This document shows positions 5,891 to 10,772 of a stretch of DNA of 10,772 bases, in pieces; the first letter of the stretch is position 1; each line of letters starts with the position of its first letter. The translations under genes were made by a program, and so were the position numbers. The notes below the pieces were generated by a model, which was given only the letters and a program-made list of their open reading frames with translations, was not told the origin of the DNA and searched no databases. The DNA is taken from the NCBI GenBank assembly GCA_023436945.1, contig JAEZHG010000181.1, positions 1-10,772 of the forward strand, written 5' to 3'. The stretch comes from Pseudomonadota bacterium (lineage in GTDB: Bacteria > Pseudomonadota > Alphaproteobacteria > Caulobacterales > Caulobacteraceae).

Positions 5891-6319
5891 ATGAGCAAAT
5901 CCGCAGCCCAACGCCAAACCCAGCCTCCCTCCATCAATATGAGCCGCACCGATTACGAGACACTGGACCGTTTGGTCGGTGACCTGCCCGGCACGGGTCC
6001 GGCAGGCCTGTTGCAACAGGAATTGGACCGAGCAGAAGTGTTCGACGACGCCGATATGCCGACCGGAACCGTAACCATGAACCGCTGGGTTCACTTTACC
6101 GACGGCACCGGCACCGATGTGCGCCGCATCCAGTTGGTCATGCCGCGCCGTGCAGACATCGACGCGGGCAAGGTCTCGGTTCTGTCCTATGTGGGCGCAG
6201 GTCTGATTGGCCTGAAGGAAGGCGAGACCATCGACTGGCCCGCCCCCTCGGGCGAGACGCGCAAGCTCAGCGTTATCATGGTCGAGGACCTCGATCCGAT
6301 CGAAACCCTGACCCAGTAA
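5891..6319 (+). CDS. rnk: Rnk-type nucleoside diphosphate kinase regulator (GreA/GreB C-terminal domain)
   Basis: The 142-residue protein starts at the ATG at 5891, with GGAAG at 5880-5884. After a polar leader comes the short helical N-terminal part (SRTDYETLDRLVGDLP to about residue 50), then an FKBP-like GreA/GreB C-terminal domain (about 55-138). Visible in that domain are MNRWVHFTDGTGTDVRRIQLVMP, ADIDAGKVSVLSYVGAGLIGL and KEGETIDWPAPSGETRKLSVI. In E. coli, Rnk binds RNA polymerase, competes with Gre factors and affects nucleoside diphosphate kinase levels. The alphaproteobacterial homologues carry the same name, but their role is less well known. The coiled coil is too short for transcript cleavage like GreA. 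A strong terminator follows 18 bases after the stop. Confidence 0.88.
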   Translation: MSKSAAQRQTQPPSINMSRTDYETLDRLVGDLPGTGPAGLLQQELDRAEVFDDADMPTGTVTMNRWVHFTDGTGTDVRRIQLVMPRRADIDAGKVSVLSYVGAGLIGLKEGETIDWPAPSGETRKLSVIMVEDLDPIETLTQ

Positions 6320-6336
6320 AACCATCGAATACCCTG

Positions 6337-6370
6337 CGCCGATGCGAACAATCGCATCGGCGTATTTTAT
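6337..6370 (+). terminator. Intrinsic terminator after rnk
   Basis: CGCCGATGCG (6337-6346) pairs perfectly with CGCATCGGCG (6353-6362) around the loop AACAAT, followed by TATTTTAT. A 10-bp GC-rich stem with a T-rich tail is a textbook Rho-independent terminator. It separates rnk from the next operon. Confidence 0.9.
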
Positions 6371-6494
6371 GCGCTCACGGCCCACTGACGCATAAATCAC
6401 ACAAGATTCGTGCGATGGAGTGACCAGATCGCAATGAAATCTATCAGCGTTTCACATAGTCTGCTTTAAGCGAGCGTCTCGGGGGAGAGTGACT

Positions 6495-8234
6495 ATGAAG
6501 CGTTTTGGCCGTTTGGGTTTGGTCAGTGTTCTGGCGTTGATGCTGCCGTCTATGGCAGGTGCCGCCGATCCCCTGAAGGTCACCCTGACACCCAAAGCCA
6601 ATGCTACAGGCGAGGTCTCCAGCCTTGATGTGCGCATGCAGTTTCCCGCGCCACAGATCGAGGCGGGACAGGCGCTGCTGCGTATGCCGGTGCATATCGT
6701 TTCGACCCCGACCGCGGCCTATAGCGCCGAGCAGATTTCTGTCATCGACAGTCAGGGCCCGCTGAAACTGACCGCCGTGGACGCGGCCCCCTCTCCCGAA
6801 GGCATTTATCGCCAGTATGTCGCCGAGCGCGCCCCACAGGGTGATCTGGTCGTCAGCTATTCCGCCTCGCCGCGCCACGTGACGCACGAGACCCGCAACG
6901 GCCCGCTTTTCGATCTGCGCAGTCAGCCCAATGACGGCTTTGGCGGATTGATGGGCGCAGGCGTCTATTTCATGGCCACGCCACCGGTGGCAGAGCCTTA
7001 TGACATCACCCTGAACTGGGACCTGTCGAACCTGCCCCAAGGCGCGCGCGGCGTCTGGAGCATGGGCGAGGGCGAGCGCAAGATCACGGCTCCCGCCTCG
7101 ACGCTGGCCTTCTCCTTCTATGCTCTGGGCGATGTGAAGTCCGAGCCGCAAGCCGGTGCCGACGACTTCGCCCTCTACTGGGTGGCAAAGCCGCCGTTCG
7201 ACATCGCGCAACTGGCCAGCCAGACCCGCGCCCTTTACGACGCCATGGCCAGTTTCTTTGGCAATGCCGAAGCGCCCTATCGCATCTTCATCCGCGAGAA
7301 CCCCTATCCTTCGGGTGGCGGCACGGCCTTGGCCCAGTCGTTCATGTTCGGCTATGGCGCGGGCGGCGAGACCACTTCTGGCGGTCTGCAAATGCTGCTG
7401 GCCCACGAGATGGCGCACAACTGGCCACGTCTGACCGATGCCGAGCATCCGATGACGGCTTGGTACACCGAGGGCAATGCCGAGTTCTTCTCCTCGTCGC
7501 TGGCCTATCGCGAGGGTTTCCTTGAGCCGGACGAGTTCCTGAACATCGTCAACGGTCGGGCCGCTGCCTATTACGCCAATCCGCATCTGAAGCTTTCGAA
7601 CGCCGAGGCAGGTCGCATCTTCTGGAGCGATGCCCGCGCCCAGCGTGTGCCCTATGGTCGCGGCTTTATGTATCTGACCAACGTCAATGCGCAGGTGATC
7701 GAAGCCTCGAATGGCACCAAGTCTCTGGACGATCTGGTCAATGAAATCCTGCAACGCCAACGCCGTGGCGAGCCGGGCGGACTGGCCGAGTGGGTCGAGA
7801 TCGTCACACGAGAGATCGGCCCCCACGCCAAGGACGAGTTCGAGGCCATGACGCGAGGCGAGGTCATCATCCCGCGCCCTGACAGCCTCGGCCCCTGCTT
7901 CCGTGTGAAGGCCGTCGATATCCTGCCGTGGGATCTGGGCTTTGATGAAATGCGCCTCGGCGTCGTGGCCGATCTGCGCGCAGGCTCCAACGCCGCCAAG
8001 GCCGGCCTGTTGGAAGGCGACGAGATCGTATCCATCACCTCCATGAAGGACGTGAAGGACGACGAGACCAAGCCCATCGAGATCACCATCCGCCGCGATG
8101 GCCAGCTCTATGCCACCAGCTTCTTGCCGCGCGGCAATCCGCTGCCGGGCTATCGCTGGGAAAAGAACGAAGAGATGAACCGCTATGGCTGTGGCAGCGA
8201 TGACGACAGCCACGACGCCCATGAGCACGAGTGA
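6495..8234 (+). CDS. Exported M61-type metallopeptidase with C-terminal PDZ domain
   Basis: The 579-residue protein starts at the ATG at 6495, with GGGGGAG at 6481-6487; a GTG at 6489 is too close to that site. A signal peptide (about 1-22, AGA cleavage motif) sends it to the periplasm or beyond. The N-terminal beta-rich half (about 25-200) is typical of the family. The gluzincin zinc site is LLAHEMAHNW, with H304, E305 and H308, and a third ligand at E326 in WYTEGNAEFF, 17 residues after H308. A PDZ-like domain lies near residues 475-565 (RLGVVADL, GLLEGDEIVSI). The Sphingomonas M61 enzyme is a glycyl aminopeptidase; substrate preference here is inferred from the family only. It heads a run with an exported PLP enzyme starting one base after its stop. 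Confidence 0.88.
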   Translation: MKRFGRLGLVSVLALMLPSMAGAADPLKVTLTPKANATGEVSSLDVRMQFPAPQIEAGQALLRMPVHIVSTPTAAYSAEQISVIDSQGPLKLTAVDAAPSPEGIYRQYVAERAPQGDLVVSYSASPRHVTHETRNGPLFDLRSQPNDGFGGLMGAGVYFMATPPVAEPYDITLNWDLSNLPQGARGVWSMGEGERKITAPASTLAFSFYALGDVKSEPQAGADDFALYWVAKPPFDIAQLASQTRALYDAMASFFGNAEAPYRIFIRENPYPSGGGTALAQSFMFGYGAGGETTSGGLQMLLAHEMAHNWPRLTDAEHPMTAWYTEGNAEFFSSSLAYREGFLEPDEFLNIVNGRAAAYYANPHLKLSNAEAGRIFWSDARAQRVPYGRGFMYLTNVNAQVIEASNGTKSLDDLVNEILQRQRRGEPGGLAEWVEIVTREIGPHAKDEFEAMTRGEVIIPRPDSLGPCFRVKAVDILPWDLGFDEMRLGVVADLRAGSNAAKAGLLEGDEIVSITSMKDVKDDETKPIEITIRRDGQLYATSFLPRGNPLPGYRWEKNEEMNRYGCGSDDDSHDAHEHE

Positions 8235-8235
8235 G

Positions 8236-9486
8236 ATGTCGCACACCAAGGGCATGACGCGGCGTCTGGTGCTGTCGGCGGCAGCTTCCGTATCTGGCCT
8301 TGCCGCCACAACTGCCCACGCCAGCCCTGCGCTAACCGCCGCATCAAGCGGAGCCTTGGGCGCGGACCAGTTCCCCGACATCGCCGGCACCTATCTGGAC
8401 AGTGGCTCGGTCCACCCGTTCAGCCTTGGCGCACGCGAGGCGGTAAAGCGCTTCATCGACAGCCGCGCCATGGATGGCCGCGATCCGACCTATCAGTTCG
8501 CGCCCCTGCGCCAGTCGGTGCTGAACCGTTTTGCCGCCCTGATCAACGCCAGCCCCCGCGAGGTGGCCTATGTTCAAAGCACCTCTGCGGGCGAGCAGAT
8601 GGTGGTGGCCGCGCTCGACCTTCCGGCGCGCGGTGGGCGGATTGTGACTGATGCCCTGCACTTCTTCGGCTCTTTCCATCTCTATAACGAGCTGGAGAAG
8701 GCAGGCATGGAGGTTGTCATATTGCCGATGCTCGAGGGACGCATCCGCATGACCGACATGGAGGCGGCCGTGAACGACCAGACCCGTCTGGTGGCCGTCT
8801 CCGCGATTTCGACCATCAACGGCTTCCAGCACGACCTGAAGGCCGTTGCCGATCTGGCCCACGCCCATGGCGCCAAGGTCTATGTGGATGCGGTCCACGC
8901 CATCGGTGCCGTGCCGTTCGATGTGAAGGCCAGCGGCATCGATTTTGCCGCCACCGCCTCCTACAAATGGTTGATGGCCGACATGGGTCTGGGCTTTGCC
9001 TATGTGCGCGAGGACCTGATCCCCGAACTTAAGCGGCCACAGGCGGGCTATCAGCAACTGGCCGCCTTCTCCAGCCATGCGCATCCCTATGATCCGCCTG
9101 CGGACAAACCGTTCATGACCCGTGCGCGAGACGACGCCACGGGCCTTTTTGCCATGGGCACCTATAGCAATACGGGCGTGGCGCATCTGGACTGGTCTCT
9201 GGATTATCTGGCGCAACTGGGCGTTCAGAACATCCAGTCCTATCGCCAGCCGATCATCGACTATGCCCGCCGCGAAATCCTCCGCCTCGGCTTCGATCCG
9301 ATCACGCCGGAGGACAGCACAGGCCCGCTGATCGCCTTTGCCAAAAGGGATGCCCACGCGATCCATGCCGACAATCTGAAGGCAGCAGGGGTTCAGGTGA
9401 CGCTGGGCGCAAACCGCATTCGGGTGTCCGCCTCGGTGTTCAATACTCGCGCCGACATAGACCGCCTTCTGGAAGCCCTCTCTTGA
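8236..9486 (+). CDS. Tat-exported class V PLP-dependent aminotransferase-fold enzyme (isopenicillin N epimerase-like)
   Basis: With the ATG at 8236, one base after the peptidase stop, the product has 416 residues. In-frame ATGs at 8221 and 8185 would overlap the peptidase gene; 8221 is a real alternative. The N-terminus GMTRRLVLSAAASVSG, ending in THA, has the twin-arginine motif and a weakly hydrophobic core, so a folded, cofactor-loaded enzyme should be exported. The fold-type I domain shows VDAVHAIGAVPFD with the pyridine-binding Asp, then ATASYKWLMADMGLGF, where K244 should form the PLP Schiff base. Class V members with this signature include isopenicillin N epimerase-like, cysteine desulfurase-like and kynureninase-like proteins. 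The lack of a desulfurase Cys loop argues against IscS/SufS. Epimerase, lyase or transaminase activity cannot be told from sequence. Confidence 0.85.
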   Translation: MSHTKGMTRRLVLSAAASVSGLAATTAHASPALTAASSGALGADQFPDIAGTYLDSGSVHPFSLGAREAVKRFIDSRAMDGRDPTYQFAPLRQSVLNRFAALINASPREVAYVQSTSAGEQMVVAALDLPARGGRIVTDALHFFGSFHLYNELEKAGMEVVILPMLEGRIRMTDMEAAVNDQTRLVAVSAISTINGFQHDLKAVADLAHAHGAKVYVDAVHAIGAVPFDVKASGIDFAATASYKWLMADMGLGFAYVREDLIPELKRPQAGYQQLAAFSSHAHPYDPPADKPFMTRARDDATGLFAMGTYSNTGVAHLDWSLDYLAQLGVQNIQSYRQPIIDYARREILRLGFDPITPEDSTGPLIAFAKRDAHAIHADNLKAAGVQVTLGANRIRVSASVFNTRADIDRLLEALS

Positions 9487-10433
9487 GTGCCTCCATCACC
9501 TTTATGGATGCCGAGGCGGTTCGCGCGGCCCTGTCCTATCGCGACTGCATCCCCTTGATGCGCGAGGCCATGGCGGCCCTGTCGTCGGGCGAGGTTATCC
9601 AGTCGCTCAGAAGCTTCCTGCCCGTTGGCGACAGCGGCACCTTTGCCATGATGCCCGCCGTGATGCCCAAAACGTTCGGGGCCAAGCTGGTCAGCGTCTA
9701 TCCCGATCCTGAAAACCATGGCAGCCGCCGCCATCAGGGGCTGGTGATCCTGTTTGACCGAGCAAGCGGCGCGCCCGTTTTCGTTGGCGATGCCGAGGAG
9801 ATCACCCGCATTAGAACCGCAGCCGCCAGCGCCGCAGCTACGGATGCACTGGCCCGCAAGGATGCCCAAGTCCTGACCATCATCGGCACGGGCGTTCAAG
9901 CCAAGGCCCATATTCTGGCCCTCTCGGCTGTGCGCGATATCCAGCAGGTCCGCATCTGGGGACGCGATGCCGACAAGGCCCGCGAGATCGCCAGCATCGT
10001 CACGGCAGGATGCCAGATCGAAACCATCGCATGCCCATCTCTGGAACAGGCGTGCGAGGGGGCGGATATCGTCTGCACCACCACCGCCGCGCGCGAACCG
10101 TTCCTGAGCGCCGCCCACATCGGCGCGGGATGCCACGTCAATCTGGTCGGATCATCGGGACCATCGACCGCCGAGGCCCTGCCCGATCTGGTCGGCAAGG
10201 CGCAGTTTTTCGGTGACCACCGCGAGCATGTTCTGGCACACGGCGGCGAGTTCCTGCGCGCCAAGTTTGACGGTCTGATCGACGACAGCCACTTCATCGC
10301 GGAAATCGGCACGGTCTATTCGGGAGCCCATGCGGGGCGCACCGACGATCAGGCCATCACCATCTACAAATCACTGGGACACGCCACGCAGGACCTTGCC
10401 TGTGCCGCCTGGCTGTTGGCCCGACACGGCTGA
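9483..10433 (+). CDS. Ornithine cyclodeaminase/mu-crystallin family NAD(P)-dependent enzyme
   Basis: The 316-residue protein is of normal family length. I prefer the TTG start at 9483: it overlaps the upstream stop as TTGA and has GGAAG at 9471-9475, seven bases upstream. The first ATG, 9504, would trim seven residues and has no ribosome binding site. The Rossmann motif is IIGTGVQAKAH with glycines from about 135. The preceding RIRTAAASAAATDALA helix and GSSGPSTAEALPDLVGKAQFF segment are diagnostic of the family. Members include ornithine cyclodeaminase, alanine dehydrogenase, ketimine and pyrroline-2-carboxylate reductases and SbnB-like synthases, and the sequence does not decide among them. 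No signal peptide, so it works in the cytoplasm, presumably on something imported by the permease encoded 24 bases downstream. Confidence 0.9.
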   Translation: MSASITFMDAEAVRAALSYRDCIPLMREAMAALSSGEVIQSLRSFLPVGDSGTFAMMPAVMPKTFGAKLVSVYPDPENHGSRRHQGLVILFDRASGAPVFVGDAEEITRIRTAAASAAATDALARKDAQVLTIIGTGVQAKAHILALSAVRDIQQVRIWGRDADKAREIASIVTAGCQIETIACPSLEQACEGADIVCTTTAAREPFLSAAHIGAGCHVNLVGSSGPSTAEALPDLVGKAQFFGDHREHVLAHGGEFLRAKFDGLIDDSHFIAEIGTVYSGAHAGRTDDQAITIYKSLGHATQDLACAAWLLARHG

Positions 10434-10457
10434 AACGTTTCGGGAGGGGAACGGGAC

Positions 10458-10772
10458 ATGGGCGATAAACCCGCATTGAAACAGGGCGTTGGCCTTTTGT
10501 CGGTGATCTCGCTGGGCATGGGTCTGGCGGTCGGTGTGTCGATCTTTTCGGTGATCGCCCTAGCGACGGCGCTTGGCGGTCCGGCCATGCTGCTGGCTGT
10601 GGTGCTGGCGGCCCTGCCAATGTTTGTTATCGCGGTCACCTATGCCTTCATGGGTTCGGCCCTGCCGACGGCAGGGGCGTCCTATGAATGGCCGCGCCGT
10701 TTCATCTCGCCCATGGCGGGGTTCATCATCGCGTGGCTGCGCATCGTCGGCAGCGTGGGCGCGATGCTGATC
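10458..10772 (+). CDS. APC-superfamily amino acid permease, N-terminal part (truncated by window edge)
   Basis: The first 105 codons are present and the frame is open at the right edge. The ATG at 10458 follows a GGAGGGGA site at 10442-10449. The first membrane helix (about 11-35) contains SVISLGMGLAVGVSIFSVIA with the unwound GxG-type substrate-site motif of APC transporters. A second helix lies near 43-65. Then comes the conserved PTAGASYEWPRRFISPMAGF loop, and a third helix runs into the edge. This pattern is typical of inner-membrane amino acid/polyamine/organocation permeases. It lies 24 bases after the ornithine cyclodeaminase-family gene, so it is probably the uptake component of the same operon. 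Confidence 0.9.
   Translation, partial: MGDKPALKQGVGLLSVISLGMGLAVGVSIFSVIALATALGGPAMLLAVVLAALPMFVIAVTYAFMGSALPTAGASYEWPRRFISPMAGFIIAWLRIVGSVGAMLI

Noticed and set aside
6371..6494. Imperfect palindrome ATCACAC/GTGCGAT upstream of the peptidase operon
   Set aside because: The arms match imperfectly and are short, so it is not distinguishable from chance without comparison.
6444..8390. Minus-strand open frame of 648 codons opposite the M61 peptidase
   Set aside because: It mirrors a gene with clear motifs, signal peptide and ribosome binding site. The antisense product has no recognisable domain; long antisense frames are common in GC-rich DNA.
8344..10136. Minus-strand open frames opposite the PLP enzyme and ornithine cyclodeaminase-family gene
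   Set aside because: Both opposite-strand genes are well supported; these frames are shadows of their codon bias.

Overview
The window looks like chromosomal DNA of a high-GC alphaproteobacterium. Codon use is strongly GC-rich. The gene set (a PepSY/OmpR-type regulator/histidine kinase locus, an alpha-type Rnk, an M61 peptidase with a PDZ domain, an NTP_transf_6 protein) would fit Caulobacterales such as Brevundimonas or Asticcacaulis. That assignment is an inference from gene content only. I see no tRNA, rRNA, insertion sequence, phage gene or CRISPR array.

Region 1 (1-2334) is a signalling locus. On the minus strand are a secreted arginine/aspartate-rich PepSY-type protein, an OmpR/PhoB-family response regulator and the first 152 codons of its histidine kinase, which runs off the left edge. 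A 337-base divergent promoter region separates them from a plus-strand gene for a small, highly charged exported protein. Each side of this region carries a pair of CGTTCAG-like half-sites 11 bp apart, oriented the same way relative to its own gene. On the PepSY side this box sits 11 bp from a TATAAC -10 that would start transcription at or next to the ATG. The simplest reading is that the regulator controls its own operon (leaderless mRNA) and the small exported protein.

Region 2 (2335-5687) is a tightly packed minus-strand run: folP (dihydropteroate synthase), a DUF486/DMT_6 small membrane protein, an SMR transporter of the SugE/Gdx guanidinium type, thiD (hydroxymethylpyrimidine kinase) and an NTP_transf_6 nucleotidyltransferase-like protein. 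Most junctions are 1-4 nt overlaps. The folP upstream gap contains a perfect 10-bp inverted repeat.

Region 3 (5688-6370) has a 61-aa Cys-containing small protein followed by an Rnk/GreA-GreB C-terminal domain protein, closed by a strong intrinsic terminator.

Region 4 (6495-10772) is a plus-strand run of four genes: an exported M61-type metallopeptidase with PDZ domain, a Tat-signal class V PLP enzyme (isopenicillin N epimerase-like), an ornithine cyclodeaminase/mu-crystallin family oxidoreductase, and an APC-type amino acid permease cut by the right edge. The junctions are 1 nt, -4 nt and 24 nt. Together they suggest a pathway that releases an amino acid or dipeptide in the periplasm, converts it there, imports it and then oxidises or deaminates it. 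The substrate is unknown. This operon and the paired regulator boxes are the most interesting parts of the window.
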